From contig JAQSDX010000007.1 in NCBI GenBank assembly GCA_029946125.1, positions 18,703 through 82,702 of the forward strand: 64,000 nt of DNA, written 5' to 3'. A program made the translations under genes and the position numbers. The notes below the pieces were generated by a model. The model worked only from the letters and a program-made list of their open reading frames with translations. It searched no databases and was not told the DNA's origin. Positions 54,663-64,000 of the stretch are shown here, in pieces. The stretch is from Candidatus Methylobacter titanis. Its GTDB lineage: Bacteria > Pseudomonadota > Gammaproteobacteria > Methylococcales > Methylomonadaceae. The first letter of the stretch is position 1. Each line of letters begins with the position of its first letter.

Positions 54663-56129
54663 TTAACTCCCCACCTTGATCCAGGTGCGCGGATAAAGAA
54701 ATATCAAAAAAGCCAAAAATTCGACCCGTCCCAGTAGCATGTCGACAATCAACACGATTTTCAGTTCAGGTTCCAGTCCGGTTCGGGTAATTCCGGTCGA
54801 CAAACCGGTGGTCGAACAAGCCGAAACAACCTCAAACAGGGCATTCAGCGGCTCGTAACCGGCTATCAGGAAGAGCAGCCAGGAACATAGCACGGTGCCC
54901 ATGAAGATTAAGATCAGCATTAACGCTTTTTCTATTTCATGGGAGTCCAGTTTGTCATTGCTCAAATGTCGTTCCAGAACGGCATGAGCGGGCAGCGCTG
55001 TACGCTGAATAAAAAACTGTAACAATCGCAGTACAATCAGTAAGCGCAGGATTTTTATACCGCCCGCAGTGGAACCAATAGACCCGCCGACCAGCATCGA
55101 AAAAATCAGGCTCAGTTTGGAGGCATTATCCAAAGCGACCACATCGACATTGGCAAATCCTGTCGTGGTTTGAGCCGACAGTCCCAGAATCACGGCGTGT
55201 TTAAGTCTCAATAAGGTATTTTCGTCGTTTTCTCCAGAACAAAAAAACAGCAAGCCGATCACCAATATCGATAGCCCCAACAAGGCCCGAATCTCCAGAT
55301 TGAATGACAATTCCTGGATACCGTTCTGGACAAACCGGTAATAGAACGGCAAGGAAACGGCTCCCAGTACGCTGCATAACACGATCATAAACTGGATAGA
55401 CCATTGATCGATAGCCGCAAGACTTGAATCGTAAATGGAAAATCCGCCGGTCGATATGCCGCTCAATGCGTGGGTCACCGCGCTCAATGGCGCGGCGCCG
55501 GCCATTAATAACAGGCTAATGGCAAACACGGTCAGTGCGCAATAGATAGTGAGCAATTTAACCGAATGCGCACGCGTATTACCTAAAATATCCCGACTAT
55601 CACCGATGTCGCCCATCGCCAGACGCCGGGCGGCAAGGCCCTTATCCTGAAATAGCAAACCGATTGAAAAAACAACGATGCCCAAACCGCCGTACCATTG
55701 CATCCAGGAACGGGCGAATAGAAACCCCGCTGAATGTTGCTGTATTTGACTCAGCGTACTCAAGCCGGTTGTGGTCACTGCCGAGACGGCTTCAAAAAAA
55801 GCATCGATGTCGCTCAAGCCTTCACCGATAAAAGGAATACAGCCGGATGCAGCAGACAGGAAAAAAGACAGTGCGAAAATGACTAGCACTTCATTATCCT
55901 TGATGTCTTCAGGCGCCTGAATCCGGGATAACGGCAGGCAGATGGCGCTGAGCACCGCTAAAGTACTTAGCTGGTTAATCATAAACGCCCGGTCGCCGTT
56001 CAGCCAAGAGACTGAAACAGGAACTAATCTCAAGACAATGACGGCAAGACCGATGCGAGCAAGATAACGGGTTAAGACCCGATAGCGCACCGGCTGAGCC
56101 AAAGCATGGGAAACATTAGAAAAACTCAT
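54663..56129 (-). CDS. trkH: TrkH/KtrB potassium uptake membrane subunit
   Basis: This 488-residue polytopic protein carries the four pore-loop glycine motifs of the SKT superfamily: TTTGLSTL, ISTGGFSIY, TTTGFANVD and STTGLSTGI. Together with the trkA product downstream it takes up K+. The last pore loop is followed by a helix and a basic end (FLIFLYPRTWIKVG). It is divergent from the mechanosensitive channel gene across 217 bp, which probably carries both promoters. Confidence 0.93.
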   Translation of the reverse strand: MSFSNVSHALAQPVRYRVLTRYLARIGLAVIVLRLVPVSVSWLNGDRAFMINQLSTLAVLSAICLPLSRIQAPEDIKDNEVLVIFALSFFLSAASGCIPFIGEGLSDIDAFFEAVSAVTTTGLSTLSQIQQHSAGFLFARSWMQWYGGLGIVVFSIGLLFQDKGLAARRLAMGDIGDSRDILGNTRAHSVKLLTIYCALTVFAISLLLMAGAAPLSAVTHALSGISTGGFSIYDSSLAAIDQWSIQFMIVLCSVLGAVSLPFYYRFVQNGIQELSFNLEIRALLGLSILVIGLLFFCSGENDENTLLRLKHAVILGLSAQTTTGFANVDVVALDNASKLSLIFSMLVGGSIGSTAGGIKILRLLIVLRLLQFFIQRTALPAHAVLERHLSNDKLDSHEIEKALMLILIFMGTVLCSWLLFLIAGYEPLNALFEVVSACSTTGLSTGITRTGLEPELKIVLIVDMLLGRVEFLAFLIFLYPRTWIKVGS

Positions 56130-56346
56130 GTCAAGCGTGCTCCTGGATAAATGATAATCTTAATTTAGCACTATTTAGGTGTTCATCTATAAGAAATGAA
56201 AGCAACAAGGCCGATTCGTCGAGAGAAGGAGAGCTGTTAACTATTTTAGTTTTAGCATAAATCCAAGAAATAACCACGAAGAACGGTGGCGTTAAATTAA
56301 GCGGTTATTTTTTTGCCTACTTGGGAACCGGCAAAAACAGTTTACA

Positions 56347-59300
56347 ATGTCCGAGTATATTCATTACCTGTTGAACCCTGTATTACCTATGAAAATCATT
56401 AATTTCTCTATTACTCGATCAAAGATTCATTCCTTGCTGTTTTTCCTATTTATCATCACTGTATCTTTAACCGGGGCGTGGACTAAAGCCACTGCGGCGG
56501 ATGCCGGGCAAAAAAGCGCAACGTTTGAAATCAATAAAGACACGCTAAAGGCCAGAATCGATGCTATCAATTCCCGGGAAGGTATTGATGAGGCGACAAA
56601 ATCCAAGTTATTGTTTATTTATCAGACAGCCGAAGATAATTTGGCCAATATCGAAAAGTTTACAGAGCAGGCCATGGAATTTAAAACGGCTATCAAACAA
56701 GCGCCCGAGCAAACTAAAAAGCTGCAAAAAGAAATCGAGCATGTTCTGCTAAAAGTTTCCAAGCAAAAACCAGAAGATTTTAGTCGGATACCGGTTGAGG
56801 AACTTGAGCAGCGGCTTATTATTGAGAAAGGGAAAATCAGTAATCTGGACGAGCAGTTAAAGAAATTTGAAAATGAGCTGACGATGCAAAATAACCGTCC
56901 ACAGTTGATCCGAGAAGAAATACTGGCCGCCCAGCAAAGTTTGGCCGCAGCACAGAAAAAGTTGGGAATTCCTGCCAACAAAGCCGATGCAAAATTGGAG
57001 GTTGAAGCCAGACAGGTGGAGCTAAAAACCTTGGTTGATGCGCGTACTACTGAGTTAAAAATGCTTGATGTTGAAGCTATCAGTAATCCGGTCAGGGTCG
57101 AATTACTGAAAACCCAATCTCAATTACTGGATATGCAAAAGACGGCGCTAGCTCCGATTGTTGCTGCAATCGAAAGCCTTACTTTCGAACTGCGCCAGCA
57201 AGAGGCGAAACAGATACAGGACGCACTCAGTCAAGCAGAAAAAGCCGTTTCCGACAAGCATGTTCTGATCCAGGAAAGTACCCGAGATAATATTCAGTAC
57301 AGCCGTGATTTGCAGGATATTACCGCCAAAATTGAACAATACAGCGAACAAAAAACCAAAGTTGAGGCTCAAGCCAGTGAAATTGAAGTCGACTTTAAAA
57401 GTGCCGAAAAGAAAATCAGTCTGGCAGGATTAAGTCCGGCGTTAGGCAAGATTTTACGCGAGCAGCGGCGTAATTTACCCGTTCAGGATGAATTTGAGCA
57501 GCAGTCCCAGACCATTCAAAGCGAAACTGCCTTGACCAGTCTGGCGGAGTTCAAAGTCGAAGATAAACTGAAACGGCTGATAGATATTGACGCAGATCTG
57601 AAGGACATGATGAGCCTACAGGTTGATCAAACTTTGCCTGTCGAGCAACGTATGATGATACAGGCTGAATTACGGGTGCTGCTGAACAATCAGAAAGAGT
57701 TACTCAATAAGCTGTCCGTTGCCTACGGCACGTATTTGCGCACCTTGGGCGATTTTGATTTTGCCCGGCAACAAATGATCACTCAGGCCGGTAAGTTTGC
57801 GATTTATCTGGACGAGCGTTTGTTGTGGGTGCCAAGTTCTGAGCCAATTAGCCTAGGATATATAACCGATTTGTATCATTCGACGCAATGGCTGTTGTCG
57901 CCGTTTAACTGGATGGCGGTGATTAAAGATTCGTTTAAGCTGACTTTTCAGCATCTATTTTTGATCTTTGTTGCGGTCGTGTTTTTTATTGGTTTGCTGT
58001 TGTCTAAAAATTGGGCGAAGTTAAAATTAGCGGCTATATCCGGTAAGGTCGAGAAAATTTATACCGATAATTTTTATTACACCTTAAAGGCCTTGTTTTA
58101 CAACTTAATACTGGTATTGCCGCTGCCGTTACTTTTTAACTATGTAGGCTGGTTTTTAAGTAGAGATGTTCAAGTTGACGATTTCACTAAATCCGTCGGT
58201 GACGGATTGCAGGGCGCGGCATTGACGATGTTTTTTCTGCAATTTTTCTATCGCCTGTTTGCAGTCGATGGCATAGCGCGCAAACATTTTCAATGGCAAG
58301 AAGCATCAGTGAGTCTGTTGCGCATGCAGATTGCCTGGATCCGTTTTATTGCCGTGCCGGGGATGTTTATTATCAGCGGCACCAGTGCCTCAAAATTTTC
58401 GGTACACAGCGACAGTATCGGCCGCCTGGCGCTGATCATTATCATGATTGCCATGGCGATTTTTGCGGGTCGGGTGTTAAAACCTTCGACCGGGTTGATA
58501 AAAGATTATATCAATAATAACCCTGAAGGATGGACAGCTAAGCTGCGCTATGCGTGGTATTTTGCAGTCATCAGCATACCGTTGGTTATTATCGGTTTTG
58601 CGGTCGCCGGCTATTATTTAAGTGCATTGGAATTGCAACAAAAACTCATTATTACCCTACGGCTGATTTTTCTGAGTATCATCATTCATGCGATGGTGGT
58701 TCGCTGGTTAACTCTGGTTAACCGGCAATTGGCCATTGCTAATGCCAGACAGAAACGTAAGACGGCAGTGATTGTCGAAAAGCAATTGGCTGGATCGGAA
58801 GACCCGGTGTTGCCGGTTGACGAACAACAAATCGATATTCCTAAAATAAACGCCCAAACCATAAAGCTGTTGAATGTTTTTATCGGTTTTACGCTGGTGA
58901 TCGGTTTTGGCATGATCTGGAAAAATATTCTGCCCGCCTTCTCATTTTTGGAACAAATTGTGCTATGGCAGCATCTGGTTAATGTCGATAATCAGGAGAG
59001 TTATCAGCCGATAACCTTGATCAATCTGTTGCTGGCCGGTTTATATATTTTTATTATTGTGGTCTCGATACGGAATTTTCCCGGTGTAATGGAATTATTG
59101 GTATTTAGACGCTTGTCGATAGAGGCGGGCGGTCGTTATGCAGTTAATCAGCTGGCTAAATATGTGCTGTTTTCCATAGGTTTTATTAGTGTGGCAAACG
59201 AGTTGGGCGGTAGTTGGTCGCAGGTGCAGTGGCTGGTTGCCGCGCTCAGTCTCGGTTTGGGTTTTGGCTTACAGGAAATTTTCGCCAATATGGTGTCGGG

Positions 59301-59838
59301 TATTATCCTGCTGTTTGAACGTCCGATACGGGTCGGCGATACCGTTACCATCGGTGATGTCAGCGGTAAAGTCAGTCGTATCCGAATGCGGGCGACAACA
59401 TTGATTGACTGGGATCAAAAAGAATTGATTGTGCCGAATAAAACCTTTATTACCAGTCAATTGGTAAACTGGACCTTAAGTGATGCCACTACTCGCCTGG
59501 TAATTCCTATCGGCATTGCCTACGGTTCCGATGTCGAGCTGGCGCATAAAGTCATGATCGATACGGTAAAAGCGATGCCGCTGGTGCTTGCCGAACCTGA
59601 GCCGAGTGTATTGTTCGTCGGTTTTGGCGATAGCTCGTTGAATTTTTCTATCCGTCTTTTTGTCAGTGAATTGGCAAATCGACTACCGACCACGCATGAC
59701 TTGCACTTCCGCCTTGAAAAAGCCTTCCGTGAGCATAAAATAGTCATTCCATTTCCGCAACGGGACATTCATATTCGTTCTGTCATGCATGAAAACGGTG
59801 AGATAAATCATGATGTGCAGCAAATTGTCGGAGGATAG
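56347..59838 (+). CDS. mscK: MscK/KefA-like large mechanosensitive channel
   Basis: This 1163-residue protein has a signal-like helix (SLLFFLFIITVSLTGAWTKA, residues 30-49), a long periplasmic coiled-coil region at about 60-500 rich in Glu, Gln and Lys, about ten TM helices at 535-950, and an MscS domain. The channel signature is LGFGLQEIFANMVSGIILLFERPIRVGD, then TLIDWDQKELIVPNKTFIT. It should release solutes at hypo-osmotic shock. The ATG at 56347 has no clear ribosome site; an alternative is ATG at 56389. Confidence 0.9.
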   Translation: MSEYIHYLLNPVLPMKIINFSITRSKIHSLLFFLFIITVSLTGAWTKATAADAGQKSATFEINKDTLKARIDAINSREGIDEATKSKLLFIYQTAEDNLANIEKFTEQAMEFKTAIKQAPEQTKKLQKEIEHVLLKVSKQKPEDFSRIPVEELEQRLIIEKGKISNLDEQLKKFENELTMQNNRPQLIREEILAAQQSLAAAQKKLGIPANKADAKLEVEARQVELKTLVDARTTELKMLDVEAISNPVRVELLKTQSQLLDMQKTALAPIVAAIESLTFELRQQEAKQIQDALSQAEKAVSDKHVLIQESTRDNIQYSRDLQDITAKIEQYSEQKTKVEAQASEIEVDFKSAEKKISLAGLSPALGKILREQRRNLPVQDEFEQQSQTIQSETALTSLAEFKVEDKLKRLIDIDADLKDMMSLQVDQTLPVEQRMMIQAELRVLLNNQKELLNKLSVAYGTYLRTLGDFDFARQQMITQAGKFAIYLDERLLWVPSSEPISLGYITDLYHSTQWLLSPFNWMAVIKDSFKLTFQHLFLIFVAVVFFIGLLLSKNWAKLKLAAISGKVEKIYTDNFYYTLKALFYNLILVLPLPLLFNYVGWFLSRDVQVDDFTKSVGDGLQGAALTMFFLQFFYRLFAVDGIARKHFQWQEASVSLLRMQIAWIRFIAVPGMFIISGTSASKFSVHSDSIGRLALIIIMIAMAIFAGRVLKPSTGLIKDYINNNPEGWTAKLRYAWYFAVISIPLVIIGFAVAGYYLSALELQQKLIITLRLIFLSIIIHAMVVRWLTLVNRQLAIANARQKRKTAVIVEKQLAGSEDPVLPVDEQQIDIPKINAQTIKLLNVFIGFTLVIGFGMIWKNILPAFSFLEQIVLWQHLVNVDNQESYQPITLINLLLAGLYIFIIVVSIRNFPGVMELLVFRRLSIEAGGRYAVNQLAKYVLFSIGFISVANELGGSWSQVQWLVAALSLGLGFGLQEIFANMVSGIILLFERPIRVGDTVTIGDVSGKVSRIRMRATTLIDWDQKELIVPNKTFITSQLVNWTLSDATTRLVIPIGIAYGSDVELAHKVMIDTVKAMPLVLAEPEPSVLFVGFGDSSLNFSIRLFVSELANRLPTTHDLHFRLEKAFREHKIVIPFPQRDIHIRSVMHENGEINHDVQQIVGG

Positions 59839-60550
59839 CCAAGGAGTTACATTCCCGACATGTAATGCGTGTTAACCGGTTCGGAAACCGATATTCAAAA
59901 GCATTGCTTAGTTGAACCGGTGTTGTTCGCCAGACGTAAGCGAGTTCATTGGTGCACATTCTGGTTGTTTAGGACGAAAAGAAAACGGCTGCCTATTTGC
60001 AAAAAAAGCCTCAGTGAGCAAGGCCTTGTCGTCTATGTTGGCTTGTAAAGATGACGCTCTACTTCTACACTTTTTTTGCTTTTTCTCGACAGGGCGTTCT
60101 TTTGTCTGGCGATCTCGCCAACCTAAAGGAAGTGTACTGAAGTTTGGCATAAGGGATTGGTTACGAAATAACTATTTTTTTGTCACTACGCAGGTTTTAA
60201 AGAGCAGCGCCGATATTCATCCTTTGATGTTGGCAGGCAGCAAGGTCCAGTGATGTGGCCCATCAGAATCTATTGAGTGCAAAGAAAGCAAGTAGAAATT
60301 CTGTTGCTTAAAATAGGATGGTGATGCGCAATAATTAACGCGATCTGGCTTAATTTGAATAGGTTGTCTATGCCCTAACAAATTAAAAGGGTGTACACAG
60401 CAAGTTCATGCAGTTTGTGCATGATGCTGTAATTTAAGAGGGCTGCTCAAATAAAACGAATTTCTCGTCCGAAGAGTTTTTTAAAGCTCATCAATATTTA
60501 GTCTTGGCTTGCTATGTTTACAAAAGCCATAAGTGGGTGACTAAATATGA
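59839..60550. other. 712-bp region without a supported gene
   Basis: ORFs of 80 and 113 codons overlap on opposite strands (59908-60150 and 59912-60253), but neither has a family motif and both look like chance frames. A CATGCA/TGCATG hairpin lies near 60406-60423. The segment around 60150-60180 (AAGGGATTGGTTACG) may be part of a dispersed repeat, but I cannot show this from one window. No tRNA-like fold was seen. Confidence 0.4.
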
Positions 60551-60551
60551 G

Positions 60552-60585
60552 CTTGGCCCAAAAGTCGAGAGACCTTTGGGCCAAG
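60552..60585 (-). terminator. probable terminator of the cold-shock gene
   Basis: CTTGGCCCAAA (60552-60562) and TTTGGGCCAAG (60575-60585) form a perfect 11-bp stem with a 12-nt loop, 12 bp beyond the cspA-like stop on the minus strand. The T-run after it is weak, so it may also be a repeat. Confidence 0.6.
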
Positions 60586-60597
60586 TATATGAGTTTG

Positions 60598-60807
60598 TTA
60601 CGCTGGGGTTACATTCTCGGCTTGTGGACCTTTTTGACCTTGAGTTACTTCCATAGTAACTTTTTGGCCTTCTCTCAAGGTCTTGCGGCCTGCGCCGTTA
60701 ATTGCACTGTGGTGAACAAAAACATCTTTGCCACCTTCCTGCTCAATAAATCCAAAACCTTTTTCATCATTGAACCACTTAACGGTACCTACAACTTGCT
60801 CTGACAT
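60598..60807 (-). CDS. cspA: cold-shock domain protein (CspA family)
   Basis: This 69-residue OB-fold RNA chaperone has RNP1 (KGFGFIEQ) and RNP2 (DVFVHHSAI). It begins [20 protein letters not shown] and ends with [16 protein letters not shown], all typical. It melts RNA secondary structure. The long AT-rich leader on the minus strand (60808-61054) resembles the long leaders of csp genes, but a cold box cannot be assigned by eye. It is monocistronic, with a hairpin 12 bp after the stop. Confidence 0.95.
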   Translation of the reverse strand: MSEQVVGTVKWFNDEKGFGFIEQEGGKDVFVHHSAINGAGRKTLREGQKVTMEVTQGQKGPQAENVTPA

Positions 60808-61054
60808 ATCACACTCTTACTTAAAAAATCGCCAATTTTTGTTGGCTTACAAATCCCAGCTTCATAAATAAAGCCGGCTCAAACTCTAACTGGGGCAAAT
60901 AATAGCACTAAAGATATGAGCAGAGCAAAATATTTTAACTAGGCTTAAAGATAATTCTATTAGGGCCGTAATGCCGGTATTAAAAAAACCTTAAGGGCCG
61001 TGATTTTTTGCGAAATTTACCTTGCTGGATAGGGTTTAAAGGGTATTTGTTGGG

Positions 61055-61543
61055 TTATGGTTGGGACATAAGTTGCTGGTAATTACCTCGATAATACAAA
61101 AGAGGTTCTCCCTCGCGGCACACGCAGTCTTGTACTTCGCCGATTATAATCCAGTGAGTGCCCGCGCGAACTTCTTCTATGACTTTGCATTCCAGAGACA
61201 TGAGACTGTTATTCAGAATGGGTGCGCCGGTAATGCCCGCTGTCCATGGGGTGTTTTCAAACCGTTGCTGTTGGCTGCTGCCTCCGGCAAATTGATTGGA
61301 AACGTCTTGTTGAGTTGAGTTTAAAATATTGACAGCAAAGTGCTGGCTTTGTTTAATTCCCGTGCCGGTATCAGCGGATTCATTTAGGCAAACCAATATT
61401 TGAGGTGGATTAATTGAAACGCTTGAAAAGGCGGTCACTGTCATGCCCTGAATGCCGAATTTTTCAGAGTGTGTCGTAACAACGGTGACGCCGCTGGCCC
61501 ATAGTTGCATCGCTTTTTTAAAATCATCAACACCAACAGTCAT
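61055..61543 (-). CDS. flavin reductase family protein
   Basis: This 162-residue FMN-binding split-barrel protein has FKKAMQLWASGVTVVTTHS, MTVTAFSSVSINPPQILVCLN, HFAVNILNSTQQDVSNQFA and a C-terminal PLLYYRGNYQQL. The family reduces FMN or FAD with NAD(P)H and supplies flavin to two-component monooxygenases. No monooxygenase gene lies beside it, so the partner is unknown. GGGGG upstream of ATTA ATG supports the start. Confidence 0.85.
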   Translation of the reverse strand: MTVGVDDFKKAMQLWASGVTVVTTHSEKFGIQGMTVTAFSSVSINPPQILVCLNESADTGTGIKQSQHFAVNILNSTQQDVSNQFAGGSSQQQRFENTPWTAGITGAPILNNSLMSLECKVIEEVRAGTHWIIIGEVQDCVCREGEPLLYYRGNYQQLMSQP

Positions 61544-61710
61544 TAATTCCCCCGGTTATTTGTTATAAAGATACTGCCTTCTTTTTGGTTTAAAAAAATA
61601 AAAAGTAGGCGTTTTTTTAAAATTGTACGGGCTTTATGATACAGCACCCGCGTCGGCATGTTAAATAATCGGGGGATTGGTTGTTCGATTATTTAACGAA
61701 GTCCTTGGGT

Positions 61711-62634
61711 TTATTGTTCTGAAAATTTGATTAAAATATTGACGCGTCGGTTTTTCTCTCTGCCTTCCGGTGTTGCATTGTCGGTAACGGGCATGGTGTC
61801 TGCGTAACTGATGGCTCGCAAACGGCTGCTGTCTAATTGTTGCGAGACCAAGAGATGTAGAACGCTGGTGGCTCTGGCAGAACCCAGTTCCCAGTTTGAA
61901 GGGAATTTAGCGGTTTTAATCGGGATATTGTCTGTGTGTCCTTCAATCAGGATCAGGCCAACCGCTTGTTTTAATAATGGGGTAAGACGTTTTATTAAGG
62001 CTTCTCCCGGAACCGTTAGATCTGCTTCTGAAGATTTAAACAATACTTTGTCTTGAATCTCAAGCTGCGCATAGCCATGGGTAACTTTTATGTTGACGGT
62101 TTTATTAAGACCGAATTCATTAATGGCTTTTGTTAGCTGTTGCTGCAATTTGTTTTCGTCTGTTGGCTTGACAGTTGCCGGTTGAGTGTTAATCGGCAGG
62201 GGCATGGGCTTTGTTGTGATGTTATCGGCGCTTTTAATTTCCGGCGTATTGACAGGCGCGGGAGCAATGCTGTTGCTTTCTTTGGCTTCGGTTTTGATTT
62301 CGACGTTATTTTCGATGGGTACGATGGCTTGAACGGGTTTGTTTTCCGCAACAACGAGGGGAGGGCAGGTTACGATAGCTGCTGCAACAACGGGAGGACA
62401 TATTACCGCAGGTACTGTCCTAGGCTTAATCGCTCGCGGTTTAGTGGCGGCTGCTTGTTGCTGTTCCGTGTTTAAGTCGCTTAATGTAATCAGAGTGATA
62501 ACGAGCATGACAATCAGCACAAATACATCCAGATAACTTAATAGCCAGTTTTGTGAGTTGTGCGTGTCCGGTTGGTTAAGCAGATCCTCTAGGGATAGTG
62601 AGGACTGTAATTTCGATAATGGATATTTACTCAT
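61711..62634 (-). CDS. motB: MotB-like stator protein with OmpA domain
   Basis: The 307-residue protein has one TM helix with the proton-carrying Asp36 (WLLSYLDVFVLIVMLVITLI), then a Pro/Ala/Thr-rich linker of about 140 residues, then a peptidoglycan-binding OmpA domain at about 190-305 (LIEGHTDNIPI, NWELGSARATSVLHLL, GREKNRRVNILI). It anchors MotA to the wall. The linker contains two CPP motifs (VICPPVV and VTCPPLV) with exported cysteines, which is unusual. motA lies 62 bp upstream in the same direction. No flagellar gene is in view. Confidence 0.88.
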   Translation of the reverse strand: MSKYPLSKLQSSLSLEDLLNQPDTHNSQNWLLSYLDVFVLIVMLVITLITLSDLNTEQQQAAATKPRAIKPRTVPAVICPPVVAAAIVTCPPLVVAENKPVQAIVPIENNVEIKTEAKESNSIAPAPVNTPEIKSADNITTKPMPLPINTQPATVKPTDENKLQQQLTKAINEFGLNKTVNIKVTHGYAQLEIQDKVLFKSSEADLTVPGEALIKRLTPLLKQAVGLILIEGHTDNIPIKTAKFPSNWELGSARATSVLHLLVSQQLDSSRLRAISYADTMPVTDNATPEGREKNRRVNILIKFSEQ

Positions 62635-62696
62635 TTTGCAGGACTTAGTCGGTTTGTGAGATTCAAGGCTGGGATTTATAGCCCCGGCGAACGGCT

Positions 62697-63509
62697 TCAG
62701 TCTTTTAATTCATCGTCATAGTGCTTGATGAATGATTTGAGTGTTTCTCGGACAAATGATGGGCTGCGACGAGCTGCTATCAGTGTAATGCCTTCCATGA
62801 TCATGCTCATAATCATAATGCGCTGTTCAGTGCGTCGTTCGAGTTTTATGGCAATAGGATTAAAGATAAGGTTGGCCATAATGAGGCCGTAAAAGGTGGT
62901 AATCAGCGCAATGCCCATGTTGTAGCTTATGCCAGCTATGTCTTTAAGTTCAATGATTTGCAGCATATTTATCATGCCTATCAGGGTGCCTAGCATGCCA
63001 AATGCGGGAGAATAGGCGGCTAGACTATAAAATATATTAGCTTCGGCTTTCTCTTTGGCTCTCAGGCGGGCAATGCGCCATTTAAGTAACGACAAGATGT
63101 CTTCTACCGGGGTGTTGTCTACGATAAGCTGGAAACCGGTTTTTAAATAGGGGTTGTTGATGCTGTCGATGATATTTTCTATTGCAAGCGTGTCTCTGTT
63201 AAACCACATTTGAGCAACAGCGGCAATTTCGTTTGCTTCCCTTTGGGGATTTAGGTCTTCATAAAAGAAAATAAGTTTTGCCGATTTCAATCCATGTCTA
63301 ATGTCTCTTAAAGGATAACTTAACAAGATAGCAGCAATCGTGCCGCCTATGACAATCACCAGTCCGGTCAAATTGATAAAAGAAAGCGGATCATTGGCAG
63401 CAACTATAATAATAAACAGGATGAGAATAATGCTTAGAAAAATACCTGCAGCTGTTGAAGGGTTAACTTTTTTTGGAAATGCTTTTATTGATGATTTGTC
63501 GAATTTCAT
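62697..63509 (-). CDS. motA: MotA-like stator protein
   Basis: This 270-residue polytopic protein has four TM helices. The MotA/PomA family pattern is visible: FINLTGLVIVIGGTIAAILLSYPL, then a cytoplasmic loop with LKWRIARLRAKEKAEANIF, and AYSPAFGMLGTLIGMINMLQ with the conserved proline and glycines. The last helix GISYNMGIALITTFYGLIMANL precedes ERRTEQRIMIMSMIMEGI. With MotB it makes an ion-driven stator. It is in the PomA-like length class. The pair may serve flagella encoded elsewhere. Confidence 0.9.
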   Translation of the reverse strand: MKFDKSSIKAFPKKVNPSTAAGIFLSIILILFIIIVAANDPLSFINLTGLVIVIGGTIAAILLSYPLRDIRHGLKSAKLIFFYEDLNPQREANEIAAVAQMWFNRDTLAIENIIDSINNPYLKTGFQLIVDNTPVEDILSLLKWRIARLRAKEKAEANIFYSLAAYSPAFGMLGTLIGMINMLQIIELKDIAGISYNMGIALITTFYGLIMANLIFNPIAIKLERRTEQRIMIMSMIMEGITLIAARRSPSFVRETLKSFIKHYDDELKD

Positions 63510-63629
63510 TTTGAAATAATATTAAAACATGTTGATAGCTTAAAACATTATAAAATCATATTACATCAATGCAGGTAAATCTACTTATGCATAAATACGT
63601 ACATATAATGTATATTATTTTTTTTAAAA

Positions 63630-64000
63630 ATGTATGTAGCTAGTTGTTTTACTATTGTCGTTCATGTTGACGTTGACATAAGGCCAGCGGCAGGCGGTCA
63701 AATAGGCATTGATCTTGGGCTAAAGACAACGGCAACCTGTTCCAATGGCGATACCTTGGCAAGACAGGATTGCTACCGTAACAGCGAAGCCAAGCTGGGC
63801 CTAGCGCAACGGGCTAGGGATAAAAAACGGGTTAAAGCGATTCATGCCAAGATTAAGAACACCCGTAAGGATGCGATCCACAAATTCACCCAAAATAGTT
63901 AAAGAAAACCGTTTAATTGTCGTTGGCAACGTCAGCGCCTCCGGTCTTGCGAAAACTAAAATGGCAAAGTCCGTTTTAGATGCAGGCTGGGCGATGCTGA
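63630..64000 (+). pseudogene. truncated, frameshifted IS200/IS605-type TnpB
   Basis: The frame at 63630-63902 reads into the TnpB RuvC motif GQIGIDLGLKTTATCSNGD, with the first catalytic Asp near residue 28. It continues to KIKNTRKDAIHKFTQNS and a stop. The downstream part KENRLIVVGNVSASGLAKTK resumes in another frame from about 63899 to the window edge; removing one base near 63888-63898 restores it. About 190 N-terminal residues are also missing. It is therefore a decayed fragment with no intact tnpA in view. The remainder lies beyond the window. Confidence 0.8.

Noticed and set aside
59908..60253. Overlapping ORFs of 80 and 113 codons on opposite strands
   Set aside because: Mutually antisense, no recognisable domain and no clear ribosome sites; likely chance frames in non-coding or repeat DNA.
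61711..63509. MotA/MotB pair as part of a Zorya defence system
   Set aside because: MotA here is 270 residues with no long cytoplasmic tail, and no zorC, zorD or zorE-like gene follows.

Overview
The window looks like the chromosome of a gammaproteobacterium. The order trpF-trpB-trpA-accD-folC-dedD-cvpA-purF-metZ and the block nrdR-ribD-ribE-ribBA-ribH-nusB-thiL-pgpA are both typical of that class. The PAS-rich signalling proteins, the SulP/Hyf-like operon, the multicopper oxidase and the dense scatter of small palindromic repeats remind me of Methylococcales methanotrophs such as Methylobacter. That assignment is inference: no methane-oxidation gene, rRNA or tRNA is present here.

Layout. 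1-11236: two tandem SulP anion transporters (the first cut by the left edge), with a small ribbon-helix-helix protein between them. They are followed by a six-gene operon related to hydrogenase-4/complex I (HyfB, C, E, F, G, I). Its large subunit lacks the nickel-binding CxxC pairs, so it is an energy-converting hydrogenase-related complex and not a hydrogenase. 11398-12045: a DUF2231 membrane protein with a His-rich tail. 12263-21619: tryptophan, fatty-acid, folate, purine and methionine genes; cvpA here is broken by palindromic repeats. 21700-22645 (minus): glutaredoxin and a class II aldolase-family protein. 22803-28643: riboflavin operon with nrdR, nusB, thiL and pgpA. 28645-36010: signalling region with a PAS/SpoIIE phosphatase, a small upstream ORF, an HDAC-like deacetylase, an OmpR-type regulator with a degenerate receiver, a 367-bp element with terminal inverted repeats, a PAS-only protein and a lactate/malate dehydrogenase. 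36777-47029: prfC, a 1476-residue sensor GGDEF-EAL protein, a multicopper oxidase and SelO. 47124-53946: a membrane-anchored AlbA_2 protein, the YlqF GTPase, YfbR and an envelope group (mepA, mlaA, mtgA, lipoprotein hydrolase). 54004-59838: trkA-like and trkH on the minus strand, divergent from a large MscK-type channel. 60598-63509 (minus): cold-shock protein, flavin reductase, motB and motA. 63630-64000: a decayed IS200/IS605-type tnpB running off the right edge.

How it fits together. SulP plus the Hyf-like complex suggests anion uptake (perhaps bicarbonate or sulfate) coupled to a proton- or redox-driven membrane module. The rib, trp, pur and met genes are conserved housekeeping. TrkA/TrkH and MscK form a potassium and turgor pair. 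The most distinctive feature of the DNA is the number of small repeats: several palindrome families, heptamer tandem arrays, one repeat inside a PAS coding region and several in cvpA. I see no CRISPR array, prophage or complete insertion sequence.
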